Below are positions 37,766-44,770 of a stretch of 61,874 bases of DNA, one piece after another (the first letter of the stretch is position 1; each line of letters starts with the position of its first letter). The DNA is taken from positions 1 through 61,874 of IMG/VR virus record IMGVR_UViG_3300032561_000022. One strand, written 5' to 3'. Origin of the DNA: a virus. The notes under the pieces are model-generated. The model was given only the letters and a program-made list of their open reading frames with translations, had not been told where the DNA came from and did no database searches. The position numbers and the translations under genes are program-made.

Positions 37766-37789
37766 ATGCGTATCCAATTATATACGCAT
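37766..37789 (-). promoter_or_regulatory. Inverted repeat in the leader of the 94-residue gene
   Basis: ATGCGTAT (37766-37773) and ATACGCAT (37782-37789) flank an 8-nt centre just upstream of the ATG at 37764. The minus-strand loop holds the only purine-rich stretch (TTGGAT) that could act as ribosome site. The layout resembles the hairpin at 34328-34358, including an ATACG core. Confidence 0.5.
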
Positions 37790-37790
37790 A

Positions 37791-37798
37791 TATTTATC
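37791..37798 (-). promoter_or_regulatory. T4-late-like promoter octamer
   Basis: GATAAATA on the minus strand, 27 nt before the ATG at 37764, in a 37-nt gap between genes. It is identical to the octamers before late genes on the plus strand. Confidence 0.4.
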
Positions 37799-37801
37799 CT
37801 A

Positions 37802-38044
37802 TTAGTCTTTAAAACTTCCGCCGTCTAACTGTATTTGTACTACTTCTGTTGCAGAACTGTTTTTAAGCTGATTAAACATGCTTTCATAGTCTTGTAGTAG
37901 TTTATCTTGTATTTCAGCAAGTGCTAAACTTAGTAATCTAGCGGCTTGAATAGGTATTCTTACTTCTTTTTGTTGAGCAAGTTCAGCACTTCTGATTACT
38001 TGAATAAGGTTTGTGATTGGTGTTAGATTAATCTGATTTTGCAT
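37802..38044 (-). CDS. Small helical protein of unknown function
   Basis: An 80-residue, mostly helical protein (ITNLIQVIRSAELAQQKEVR, then LLSLALAEIQDKLLQDYESM) with a short Gly/Asp tail. It overlaps the end of the upstream gene by 17 nt, so translation is probably coupled. The heptad-like pattern of hydrophobic residues suggests an oligomeric helical bundle. Similar small helical proteins are common in T4-like phages; no function known. Confidence 0.55.
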   Translation of the reverse strand: MQNQINLTPITNLIQVIRSAELAQQKEVRIPIQAARLLSLALAEIQDKLLQDYESMFNQLKNSSATEVVQIQLDGGSFKD

Positions 38045-38507
38045 TAGACAGTACCTGTTTCATTTCGATTTCAGTTTTAAACGGACCTTTGTATGGGTTA
38101 CGTTCCAATGTAATTAATTTAGGGCAAAAACTCTTAACCCAACCTTTATTAAATTGAATGGTATAATAGCCTGCACAATACAAACTTTTACTAGCATTAC
38201 TTTTGGTAAACAATGGTAGTTTGTGTCTTACATCATACATAGCATTATAAGGTTTTACACTAGTAGGAAACCCGTGGCATTCATGTATGTCTTGTTTAGT
38301 AACTTTAACCTTAGTACTCGACAAGAAAAAATCTAATCCAAATTGTTTAGTCAAATCGTCTTTTTTGTTAAAAAAGACTTCTCCTTGTGTACTGCTAAGA
38401 ACAAATTTATTATTTTCTTTTTTATGTAAGGTAGCTATTTTGGCACCGTCTTGCTCGACAATCCAAAATTTTCCATCTACAATTGGTTTAGCGTGTATCT
38501 CTGTCAT
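38028..38507 (-). CDS. Conserved phage protein of unknown function
   Basis: A 159-residue protein (MTEIHAKPIVDGKFWIVEQD). The N-terminal 45 residues are a compact beta unit (KFWIVEQDGAKIATLHKKEN, then FVLSST); the middle contains DIHECHGFPTSVKPYNAMYD, and the end KSLYCAGYYTIQFNKGWVKS, then PKLITLERNPYKGPFKTEIE. It resembles a conserved but uncharacterised protein of T4-like marine phages. It starts at a coupled stop/start with the acidic protein upstream. No catalytic motif. Confidence 0.6.
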   Translation of the reverse strand: MTEIHAKPIVDGKFWIVEQDGAKIATLHKKENNKFVLSSTQGEVFFNKKDDLTKQFGLDFFLSSTKVKVTKQDIHECHGFPTSVKPYNAMYDVRHKLPLFTKSNASKSLYCAGYYTIQFNKGWVKSFCPKLITLERNPYKGPFKTEIEMKQVLSNAKSD

Positions 38508-39007
38508 TATTCTTCCTTAAAGTCTACTACATTACCGTCTGCATCTGCACAAATAATTCGTACAGTTTCACCGGCTTCATTTTGAATTTCAATAGGGCCC
38601 CAGACCCACCATTCGCTATCATCTTGATACCAAGAGTCTTCGCGTTCTTCTAATTCATAGATGCTATTTTCATCAATAAACTCTTGAATCTCTTCTTCCT
38701 CTTCCTCGGTAAGATCTTCAAAATCAACATCATACCAGCAACCGCCATCATCCATGCTAACAAGCTCAACGCTTTCGATATTGTTAACTTCGCAATCTAG
38801 CATATTGATGCTGTCTTTCTTGCCATCGCCACCGGGAACAAAAGTAAACTCAAACTCTGGAGGATTGTCATCTGAAGTTTCTACTGTCCATTCGCCCCAA
38901 CGGAACCCGTTAGTAACTGTGATTTTACCCTCGCTTTCGCTTCGAATCCAATGTTCAATTTCTTGACAAGATTTTTTGTAATGTGTTTTAACGGTCCATA
39001 GTGCCAT
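38507..39007 (-). CDS. Acidic protein of unknown function
   Basis: A 166-residue, strongly acidic protein. Residues about 80-125 are dominated by Asp and Glu (DFEDLTEEEEEEIQEFIDEN). The N-terminal part has an amphipathic start (WTVKTHYKKSCQEIEHWIRS) and a beta segment (FEFTFVPGGDGKKDSIN). Its charge recalls phage DNA mimics, but similar acidic conserved phage proteins have no known function, so I leave it open. The ribosome site AGGAGAG is good, and the stop overlaps the next start. Confidence 0.6.
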   Translation of the reverse strand: MALWTVKTHYKKSCQEIEHWIRSESEGKITVTNGFRWGEWTVETSDDNPPEFEFTFVPGGDGKKDSINMLDCEVNNIESVELVSMDDGGCWYDVDFEDLTEEEEEEIQEFIDENSIYELEEREDSWYQDDSEWWVWGPIEIQNEAGETVRIICADADGNVVDFKEE

Positions 39008-39016
39008 AATACTCTC

Positions 39017-39751
39017 CTAAAATGGGCATTTTGCTTTAACTGCTCTTGAATCTTTATAACGTAGTGCAATCATTTCTCGAGAATTCATATTATGCCATTC
39101 TTGTTGAGAAATTTGATGATGTGCAATTTTAACTTTCTTCTCACTCATAGGAACTAGATGTATTAACGGATCACCTGCTGTAAACTGCACAATCGAACCT
39201 TTACGCTGGAATGCGTTAACATTAGTACCGATTTGATTTTTATAATTTACAATAGCAGACAACACATAAAAATTTTCTAATGCATCTGTGTTATGCCAAG
39301 GACATCCATTCCATGTAAACTTAACACCAGTTTTTTCTTTAAACAACCATGGACTGTCTATTTTAATATGCCCACAATTTTTGTAAAGTGGTTCGCCGAA
39401 TTGTGTACGACCATGGCCTGAGAATGTGCTGTTAACATCTTCACTATTAAAGTTTGCAGTAACACTTACTCCGCTTGGTAACACTTCGTTTTGCCAGTCT
39501 GCCCAATTAGGCAAAATAAATCCATTAGAAAATAAATCTGTAAAACCGACACACTTTTTCAATGTGCCAACTTTAGTCATTAATTTACTATGAGGATTTT
39601 GTATTGCCTTTTGATCTAAATATGGCGGCAGTTCCTTCCAAAATTTAGGAAGGAATTTATTTGCACGTTCTGGTTTGAAATTATGGAATATAATTTCATC
39701 TGCACAAAAAACGTCTACCGTAATTGTGGAAGGTCTGAAAAAGAAAAACAT
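39017..39751 (-). CDS. Conserved phage protein of unknown function (244 aa)
   Basis: A 244-residue protein starting MFFFFRPSTITVDVFCADEI. Blocks KKCVGFTDLFSNGFILPNWA, then GRTQFGEPLYKNCGHIKIDS, then SPWLFKEKTGVKFTWNGCPW, look like a beta-rich fold that recurs in T4-like phages without known activity. A conserved set of Trp and Pro residues suggests a cupin- or jelly-roll-like shape, but this is inference. It starts at a TAATG overlap with the upstream 64-codon gene. Confidence 0.6.
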   Translation of the reverse strand: MFFFFRPSTITVDVFCADEIIFHNFKPERANKFLPKFWKELPPYLDQKAIQNPHSKLMTKVGTLKKCVGFTDLFSNGFILPNWADWQNEVLPSGVSVTANFNSEDVNSTFSGHGRTQFGEPLYKNCGHIKIDSPWLFKEKTGVKFTWNGCPWHNTDALENFYVLSAIVNYKNQIGTNVNAFQRKGSIVQFTAGDPLIHLVPMSEKKVKIAHHQISQQEWHNMNSREMIALRYKDSRAVKAKCPF

Positions 39752-39945
39752 TATTCTGCTACTGGTAGTGATAGAGTTTCTTGAATTAGTTCAATTAATT
39801 CTTCTTCTGTACCTACAATAACTTTAGCTGTTTTCCAATCGTCGTCTTCGTTACGACCACCGACTTCGATCATAAAACCGTTGTCGTAGCGATTGATTGT
39901 GAAACTTTCGTTTACTTTTGTTAATTTTTCTGAAATTGCACTCAT
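39751..39945 (-). CDS. Small conserved phage protein
   Basis: A 64-residue protein (FTINRYDNGFMIEVGGRNED, then WKTAKVIVGTEEELIELIQE). The beta-beta-alpha layout with a C-terminal helix is shared by many small T4-like phage proteins. The ribosome site GAGGAAAATT precedes ATG and overlaps the end of the exonuclease gene, so the two are coupled. Function unknown. Confidence 0.65.
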   Translation of the reverse strand: MSAISEKLTKVNESFTINRYDNGFMIEVGGRNEDDDWKTAKVIVGTEEELIELIQETLSLPVAE

Positions 39946-39946
39946 T

Positions 39947-40966
39947 TTAATTTTCCTCGGTTAGTTTACGCCAAGTAACATCTTTCTCAAGATATTTTGC
40001 TTGGAATGGTTCTGCATATTGCTGAATATTATCAGCAATCTTTTTCATATCCCAAGCATTGCAAAACTTGAGCATACGAATTCCTACCTGATCAACAGTC
40101 TTAGGCACAGCGTGAGTGTTGATAGTTTCTCTAATCTTAGCTTTAATGTCGTCGGGCTGTGCTGTTAAGTCACATAACTGCACATTGCGTTGGTAATCTT
40201 CTAAGACTCTGTGTTCTTGTCCATTGTGGTCGACCCAACGTTGCAACATGAGATTGTTCCAATTAAATCCTTTAGTCTTACGATCGGCAAATGCCTCTTG
40301 GAGACCAACTTTATTCTTTGACCCTTTTGTTCGAACACCTGGATAAGCCGAAAAGACATTATCCGATGTGTCGCCTCGCATACATTTTTCGAATAGCATC
40401 CACTCTGGATCTTGTGCAGGCTTAGGCTCGCCTGTTTTCTTGTCTTTAACAGGTTTACCTTTTGCATCAAATGTTCCTTCGTGTGTAATGTGATGATCTG
40501 CAACACCGTTATATTGACTAACTGTAGGACTTACTAATTGTGCAAAATCTCCATCTGTCGAAATAATAACATGTTTGGAATCTGGATGTGCTTGTACCCA
40601 GCCAGCAATTAAATCATCTGCTTCTAGATTGGGATGTTGCATTACAGTACAGTTAGTTTTTTCTGTAATGAAATTTTTAAACTCGTCAAATGCTTCCCAG
40701 AACAATTTATCTTCATCTTGTTCTCGTTGTGTCATAGCCGCACGATTTTCAGCACGGTTAGCCTTGTATGGCTTGTAGTAGTCTTTGCGCCAGCTACGAC
40801 CTTCAAGGCAGAACACTACATGAGTGCCACCGAAGTCTTGCCAAGCCTTTTTGATACTGTTAAAAGTAATGTGAAATGCCATGCCGAGTTTGATATCAGC
40901 AGAGCCTTGAACTACGTGTCTAGCACGAAAGAATGTGTTAGCAGTATCAACTATAATATATGTCAT
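39947..40966 (-). CDS. rnh: RNase H-like 5'-3' exonuclease (FEN/T4 Rnh family)
   Basis: A 339-residue nuclease of the FEN-1/T4 RNase H family, which removes RNA primers and flaps during lagging-strand synthesis. Acidic metal sites are in place: D7 (IIVDTANTFFRAR), E115/D117/D118 (LEADDLIAGW), D138 and D140 (ISTDGDFAQL), and the block RGDTSDN (197-203) with AYPGV following, as in the helix-hairpin-helix entry of the family. T4 Rnh is 305 aa. It overlaps the end of the upstream gene by 4 nt. With pol, clamp and ThyX in the same block it belongs to phage replication. Confidence 0.88.
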   Translation of the reverse strand: MTYIIVDTANTFFRARHVVQGSADIKLGMAFHITFNSIKKAWQDFGGTHVVFCLEGRSWRKDYYKPYKANRAENRAAMTQREQDEDKLFWEAFDEFKNFITEKTNCTVMQHPNLEADDLIAGWVQAHPDSKHVIISTDGDFAQLVSPTVSQYNGVADHHITHEGTFDAKGKPVKDKKTGEPKPAQDPEWMLFEKCMRGDTSDNVFSAYPGVRTKGSKNKVGLQEAFADRKTKGFNWNNLMLQRWVDHNGQEHRVLEDYQRNVQLCDLTAQPDDIKAKIRETINTHAVPKTVDQVGIRMLKFCNAWDMKKIADNIQQYAEPFQAKYLEKDVTWRKLTEEN

Positions 40967-41412
40967 TCTACAGATGCTTTCCCGTTACCGAGTTTACTTA
41001 CGTTAATATAACCCATACCGCGATTCATGTCTTGCCCTTCATCTGCTAGCATATTTCTGGCAAGATCTCTAAACCAGCGATCTACGATTTCTTCGTCTGG
41101 ATCACCGTCAAAACCGTATCCAGCTTGTTTCAATTGTAACACAAATATTTCATTCCAGTCAAGCTCAAAGAAACCATTACGAACATTTTCTTTGTTCACA
41201 TGAGTATCTAATACTGCTACCCACGGTTCGCCACGTGCAGTAGCACGTTCTTTTGGACTCATTTTAGCAAGTTCCGCGGCCTTTTCAGCTTCAACAACTT
41301 CTTCTAATTTTTGTTTAGCTAATTTTTCAGCAACCGCGGCTTCAGCCAATGCTTGATCCTTTTGAGCTTCGATTTTATCGATGCCAAATAGTCGTTTAAT
41401 TAAGTTTTTCAT
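40963..41412 (-). CDS. Conserved phage protein with N-terminal coiled coil
   Basis: About 149 residues from the ATG at 41412. An adjacent ATG at 41415 and a longer frame back to 41493 exist, but AAGG lies 6 nt before 41412, and the longer form would overlap the 47-residue gene extensively. Residues 1-60 are an amphipathic, Ala/Glu/Lys-rich coiled coil (AQKDQALAEAAVAEKLAKQK), followed by MSPKERATARGEPWVAVLDT and LDWNEIFVLQLKQAGYGFDG, a globular region frequent in T4-like marine phages. Function unknown. Confidence 0.65.
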   Translation of the reverse strand: MKNLIKRLFGIDKIEAQKDQALAEAAVAEKLAKQKLEEVVEAEKAAELAKMSPKERATARGEPWVAVLDTHVNKENVRNGFFELDWNEIFVLQLKQAGYGFDGDPDEEIVDRWFRDLARNMLADEGQDMNRGMGYINVSKLGNGKASVE

Positions 41413-41539
41413 CATTATCCTTACAGTTACAATTTCTTCCTTGTCTACAATTACCTGTACACCCGTCATTTTTACTAAAACGAGCCACAACACCTACAAG
41501 TACTAAAACTAGTAATAGTGCTATAATCATTTCGAACAT
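41396..41539 (-). CDS. 47-residue membrane protein with Cys-rich tail
   Basis: Read directly: ATG at 41539 (ribosome site GAGGAAA, about 8 nt upstream) to TAA at 41396. The first 20 residues are a strongly hydrophobic segment (MFEMIIALLLVLVLVGVVAR), and the tail is CTGNCRQGRNCNCKDND with four cysteines. This membrane anchor plus C-x3-C-x5-C-x-C tail is a pattern I recognise from small phage proteins with no known function. It starts just after the stop of the upstream gene and overlaps the next gene by 17 nt. The tail could bind a metal or form disulfides. Confidence 0.7.
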   Translation of the reverse strand: MFEMIIALLLVLVLVGVVARFSKNDGCTGNCRQGRNCNCKDNDEKLN

Positions 41540-41540
41540 A

Positions 41541-41897
41541 TTAGCTTTCCTCGTGGAAATCGTTAAAGTATGTAATCTTCTTTTCTACCTTAAACCCAGC
41601 TAGTCTTTGTAATTCTTCTTCCGCTAGCTTAGATTCCATATAGGCTTTGTAGCCATTTGGATCTAACATATAGTCGCATTCTTCTTCGGTCATCGGCGAA
41701 TCGCCATTCATGCTTAATATTTGATTAACTTGGTTAATCTTAGCCTGTTGTTCAGGAGTATATTTGCTATCAGGTTTTCTTGACATCTCTTCTCTGAATA
41801 ACACACTAACTTTTCCATCTTTGTCTTTCATTTTAATATTAAGGAAAGAAGAAAAGTTTTCTTTATCAAACTCGATACTATAAACTATTTTTCTCAT
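41541..41897 (-). CDS. Conserved phage protein of unknown function
   Basis: A 118-residue protein. I choose the ATG at 41897 (MRKIVYSIEFDKENFSSFLN) because GGGGAA lies 7 nt upstream and the codon follows the QueE stop directly (TAAAATG); the frame extends further upstream but would overlap queE. It has a beta-rich start, a charged middle (EEMSRKPDSKYTPEQQAKIN) and a helical end (MESKLAEEELQRLAGFKVEK). No known family recognised. It precedes the small membrane gene at 41539. Confidence 0.6.
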   Translation of the reverse strand: MRKIVYSIEFDKENFSSFLNIKMKDKDGKVSVLFREEMSRKPDSKYTPEQQAKINQVNQILSMNGDSPMTEEECDYMLDPNGYKAYMESKLAEEELQRLAGFKVEKKITYFNDFHEES

Positions 41898-41898
41898 T

Positions 41899-42747
41899 TT
41901 AGGTTCCCCACTCATTTTTAAATAACGGCACTTGCAATCGATCACTGTATCGCAAACCATGCTTCATTGCCATTAGTGCTACAGATTTAGCATTTAGGTT
42001 ATACACACTTTCAACGCCTCCAACTGGCATAAAGTAAACATGACCTTTAAAACCTGCCGCACGATATTCACTAGCGGCTTTTAATGCATAGTCTCTATCT
42101 TCTTCGGTAGCAATAACAAACTTCAAATATGCTGTGCCAACTTGTTCGTACTCGCAAACTACTTCTGGGCGAATTGCTTCCTCCCACTTTTCGCCACTAC
42201 ATAGAAGTTTAGCACTTACACTAAATGTAATTTCTCTATCATCGTATGCACGTTTCCATGCATTTAGATAGTTAAAGAACTCTTCGCTTAGTCCCTGTGT
42301 ACCATTTGTTTCAAATGTAATTTCTTTCAATCCTGACATTTTAGGATGATTAAGCAAGTCTGGGTAAGCACGTTGCCAACCCAATAATGGCTCGCCACCG
42401 GTAATAACCAAGTGTTCATCTAGCCATTCATTGTGCGGTAAAATTTCTGTAATTCTATCTGCGATTGCATCACTAGTAAGCATTGGACTAAGATCTTTAA
42501 AACTAGGATGCCAGCTAGCATAACTATCACATCCTGTGCTAACCAGTGGCAGTTCTTCATATTTGTTATATAAATGAACTACTTCTGAAATTTCGTCTGC
42601 TTCTGTACTTAGTTGACCCTTTGGCATACCAAATCCAGCACATTTAAAGTTGCAACCAAATGTACGCAAGAAAACAGACGGCACACCCATGTAACGTCCT
42701 TCTCCTTGGATACTATAAAATAATTCTGCGATTTTAATCTTACTCAT
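41899..42747 (-). CDS. queE: 7-carboxy-7-deazaguanine synthase QueE-like (radical SAM)
   Basis: A 282-residue radical SAM enzyme of the QueE family, which turns 6-carboxytetrahydropterin into 7-carboxy-7-deazaguanine. Visible are FYSIQGEGRYMGVPSVFLRT (residues 10-29), GCNFKCAGF (31-39), HLVITGGEPLLGWQ and EITFETNGT. The usual third cluster Cys of C-x3-C-x2-C is absent: residue 39 is Phe, and the next Cys is C73 in STGCDSYASW, which may supply the third ligand. This variant occurs in related phage proteins. FolE, QueD-like and DpdA-like genes share the operon, so the pathway is probably DNA 7-deazaguanine synthesis. The ribosome site AGGA is good. Confidence 0.85.
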   Translation of the reverse strand: MSKIKIAELFYSIQGEGRYMGVPSVFLRTFGCNFKCAGFGMPKGQLSTEADEISEVVHLYNKYEELPLVSTGCDSYASWHPSFKDLSPMLTSDAIADRITEILPHNEWLDEHLVITGGEPLLGWQRAYPDLLNHPKMSGLKEITFETNGTQGLSEEFFNYLNAWKRAYDDREITFSVSAKLLCSGEKWEEAIRPEVVCEYEQVGTAYLKFVIATEEDRDYALKAASEYRAAGFKGHVYFMPVGGVESVYNLNAKSVALMAMKHGLRYSDRLQVPLFKNEWGT

Positions 42748-42970
42748 CTTCGTCCTGTTCTAAAAATTGTGTTACTTGATCTTCAGCATCTTGTAAAAAT
42801 TCTGCATATACTTTAAATGTAGCAACACCGTTACTAGCTCTAATGTCAAAAGGGATGGTGCCTTGCGGCAACCATCCTGGTCCTACTTCTCGTTTAATTT
42901 CAAACAACTGCAATGTTGAGTTGCGTAAACGATGTATTAAATTGTCAGTTATGTCTTTGGCGTTTTGCAT
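42740..42970 (-). CDS. Small conserved phage protein
   Basis: A 76-residue protein from the ATG at 42970 (MQNAKDITDNLIHRLRNSTL), chosen because AAGGA lies 9 nt upstream. The first half is helical; the second is beta (FDIRASNGVATFKVYAEFLQ) and ends in an acidic tail (EQDEDE). It overlaps the upstream gene by 26 nt and the queE start by 8 nt, so it is translated with them. Function unknown; a link to 7-deazaguanine synthesis is only positional. Confidence 0.55.
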   Translation of the reverse strand: MQNAKDITDNLIHRLRNSTLQLFEIKREVGPGWLPQGTIPFDIRASNGVATFKVYAEFLQDAEDQVTQFLEQDEDE

Positions 42971-43292
42971 CTCTAAATTCCTTAACATCTTTAACAGCAC
43001 TTTTTAAAGTTTCTGCGTAATTAAGTGCTTGTTGCTCACCCATAATGAGATTAGATTCAACTTCGATGTAACCTTTAGTTAACAACGTCCAAATCTTTTG
43101 CCAACGATTAAGTGCCCACCACTTTGTTTTTTGTTGAGTATAGACAGTAACGCTAACACCTGTTTCATCTGCTTCTATCCACACGTTATGAGAATGATCG
43201 CAGTCGTCACACTCGCATACAATTTTATAGACTTTGGCATCGCCCCAGTCTTTTTTCATTAAAATGCCTTCGGCAGGTACTTGCGCTTCCAT
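42945..43292 (-). CDS. Conserved phage protein of unknown function, between folE and queE
   Basis: A 115-residue protein starting at TAATG behind folE. It contains a short Cys cluster CECDDCDH (residues about 26-33) followed by a beta segment (VWIEADETGVSVTVYTQQKT) and a Trp-rich stretch (KWWALNRWQKIWTLL). The C-terminal half is a basic helix. The Cys cluster could be a small zinc-binding knuckle. No family recognised. Position inside the deazaguanine operon is suggestive only. Confidence 0.6.
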   Translation of the reverse strand: MEAQVPAEGILMKKDWGDAKVYKIVCECDDCDHSHNVWIEADETGVSVTVYTQQKTKWWALNRWQKIWTLLTKGYIEVESNLIMGEQQALNYAETLKSAVKDVKEFRDAKRQRHN

Positions 43293-44023
43293 TATTTTGA
43301 TGCCCAGTCTTGTTGTAGTTTAATATTGTCAAAGAACTCTTTCTTTGTACCCATATCTGTATTAAACGCACCACGCAATACTGTAGTCTGTGTTAAACTA
43401 CTCTTGGCCATAATACCGCGATTCTCACAGCATCCGTGTGTAGCTTGAATATACACACCTAAGTCTGATGCTCCTGTGGCTTTTTGGATTTCCCTAGCAA
43501 TGTCATTACAAAGTTCCTCCTGGAGAGTACCACGTCTTGCACACCACTGTGCGATTCTTGTGTACTTGCTAAGTCCGATAAGTTTTTGAGCGGCAATAAT
43601 GCCAATATAAGCAACACCAGTAACGGGTTGGTGATGATGACTACACATACTGCGAAGCTCACTACGGACAACCAACATACCTTCGTAACGGTCCTCCGAA
43701 TCATTTGGAAATGCTGTTGCATCTGGTGCTGGTTCATATCTACCTGCCATAATTTCGTTAAAGTACATTTTAGCTAGACGCTTCGCAGTACCATGCGAGT
43801 TTGGATCTGTTTCTCTATCAATTAACAGAGCATCCAATACTTTTTCAAAAGCCACAGTAGCTTCTTCGATTAAGACTTCTTTTTGTTCTTCGTCGATGTA
43901 ATCGCTAATATTGTCACCAGCCCAAAAGCGTTGACCTTGCGATTTCATTTGTTCGCGAATGACCACGTGTAGCGGTCTGCCTTCTGTTTCGTCTATATTT
44001 TTATATGTCATGGATTCAGTCAT
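43292..44023 (-). CDS. folE: GTP cyclohydrolase I FolE-like
   Basis: A 243-residue FolE family protein, converting GTP to 7,8-dihydroneopterin triphosphate, the first step to both folate and 7-deazaguanine. Zinc and catalytic residues are in place: CSHHHQP (C127, H129, H130), GLSKYTRIAQW (150-160), and Cys in ATHGCCENRGI (198-199) matching the second Cys ligand. The length is close to family FolE (about 220). The ribosome site AGGAG is good. It opens the operon that contains queE, which points to 7-deazaguanine synthesis rather than folate. Confidence 0.9.
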   Translation of the reverse strand: MTESMTYKNIDETEGRPLHVVIREQMKSQGQRFWAGDNISDYIDEEQKEVLIEEATVAFEKVLDALLIDRETDPNSHGTAKRLAKMYFNEIMAGRYEPAPDATAFPNDSEDRYEGMLVVRSELRSMCSHHHQPVTGVAYIGIIAAQKLIGLSKYTRIAQWCARRGTLQEELCNDIAREIQKATGASDLGVYIQATHGCCENRGIMAKSSLTQTTVLRGAFNTDMGTKKEFFDNIKLQQDWASK

Positions 44024-44051
44024 TATTACTCCTATGTGTTATTATATAGGT

Positions 44052-44270
44052 TTATTTAGGCAATTGCAATATTTTTTCTGCTCGAAGTTTGCGACAGCCT
44101 TCTTTAACTTGCACAGGATAATCTGGACTAATTTCGGCAATTGAACAATCGTATCTTATTTCAAGTTTTGGATGACTCCAATTGTACCAAAACAAAAAAG
44201 TAAAAGCTATTGTAGCAAAAACAACTACAAATATGACGTCTAAATCTTCTCGCTTAATAATATTTTGCAT
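44052..44270 (-). CDS. Small single-pass membrane protein
   Basis: A 72-residue protein with one predicted membrane helix near residues 10-30 (LDVIFVVVFATIAFTFLFWY), a short basic N-terminus and a periplasm-like or soluble tail with two Cys (YDCSIAEISP and EGCRKLRAEK). The start overlaps the upstream gene by 31 nt. No known family. The two Cys could form a disulfide if the tail is outside. Small phage membrane proteins of this kind include superinfection or lysis helpers, but nothing here shows which. Confidence 0.55.
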   Translation of the reverse strand: MQNIIKREDLDVIFVVVFATIAFTFLFWYNWSHPKLEIRYDCSIAEISPDYPVQVKEGCRKLRAEKILQLPK

Positions 44271-44437
44271 AACTCTGAATCCTTTTGTGATTTAAATTTA
44301 AACAACATATAATCTTCGTGAGGATGATATGTCCATCTATTTCCAGGTAGCCCGTATACTTCTACAACACTAATGCAAGTTTCATTCCACCATTCGTTAT
44401 GCTGATTATTCCAATCAACTCTAACGTCGAAGCTCAT
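44240..44437 (-). CDS. Small conserved phage protein
   Basis: A 65-residue protein (MSFDVRVDWNNQHNEWWNET) with a Trp-rich first half and RWTYHPHEDYMLFKFKSQKD in the second. The pattern, in which a short beta strand is followed by NEWWNETC and then an HEDYM block, recurs in small T4-like phage proteins. It overlaps both neighbours (31 nt downstream, 17 nt upstream). Function unknown. Confidence 0.55.
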   Translation of the reverse strand: MSFDVRVDWNNQHNEWWNETCISVVEVYGLPGNRWTYHPHEDYMLFKFKSQKDSELCKILLSEKI

Positions 44438-44582
44438 TTCGCTCTGCCTCTTTAAGTTCGTCTTTCAAATATTCGATATAACTTGCTAAAACAGTACGTG
44501 CATTTTCCGAATCAGCTCGCATTAAGTCACCTTCGACTTTTTCGAGTTTTTCTTTAATTTCTGTTACTGTAAGTTCTTTCAT
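44421..44582 (-). CDS. 53-residue coiled-coil protein
   Basis: Read directly: ATG at 44582 with AGGA about 9 nt upstream, TAG at 44421. The sequence is a continuous charged helix (MKELTVTEIKEKLEKVEGDL, then LASYIEYLKDELKEAERNEL), so a coiled coil is likely. Its start overlaps the stop of the next upstream gene (ATGA), and its end overlaps the following start by 17 nt, both marks of a real operon gene. Function unknown. Confidence 0.65.
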   Translation of the reverse strand: MKELTVTEIKEKLEKVEGDLMRADSENARTVLASYIEYLKDELKEAERNELRR

Positions 44583-44770
44583 TTTTTTATCCTAGTAGCA
44601 AGTGTACCACTAAACAAGATATTAAACGCTAACCAAGTTTGCCATGTAAGTTCGATATGCAAAACTGGAAATAATGTGTTTAATGCCCAGATACCTAAAA
44701 TAGGACCGAGTGCAATGGCAATTACAATAAATGCAATGCCGAACAGTAATTTAATTAATGCTGATGTCAT
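44579..44770 (-). CDS. Small membrane protein
   Basis: A 63-residue protein from the ATG at 44770 (MTSALIKLLFGIAFIVIAIA), an ATGA overlap with the phosphoribosyltransferase stop; the frame continues upstream but without a start near a ribosome site. It has two hydrophobic segments, about residues 4-30 and 38-56, ending in RIKK. It probably spans the inner membrane twice. No family recognised; a holin-type role is possible but there is no lysin gene nearby. Confidence 0.6.
   Translation of the reverse strand: MTSALIKLLFGIAFIVIAIALGPILGIWALNTLFPVLHIELTWQTWLAFNILFSGTLATRIKK

Noticed and set aside
37777-37782. TATAAT on the minus strand as -10 of the 94-residue gene
   Set aside because: No -35 lies at 16-18 bp and the start site would leave a leader of only a few bases. 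The late-like octamer at 37791-37798 fits better.
40634-41011. Plus-strand frame opposite the RNase H-like gene
   Set aside because: It mirrors a gene with all catalytic motifs in place; its Phe/Ser-rich translation is typical of an antisense shadow.
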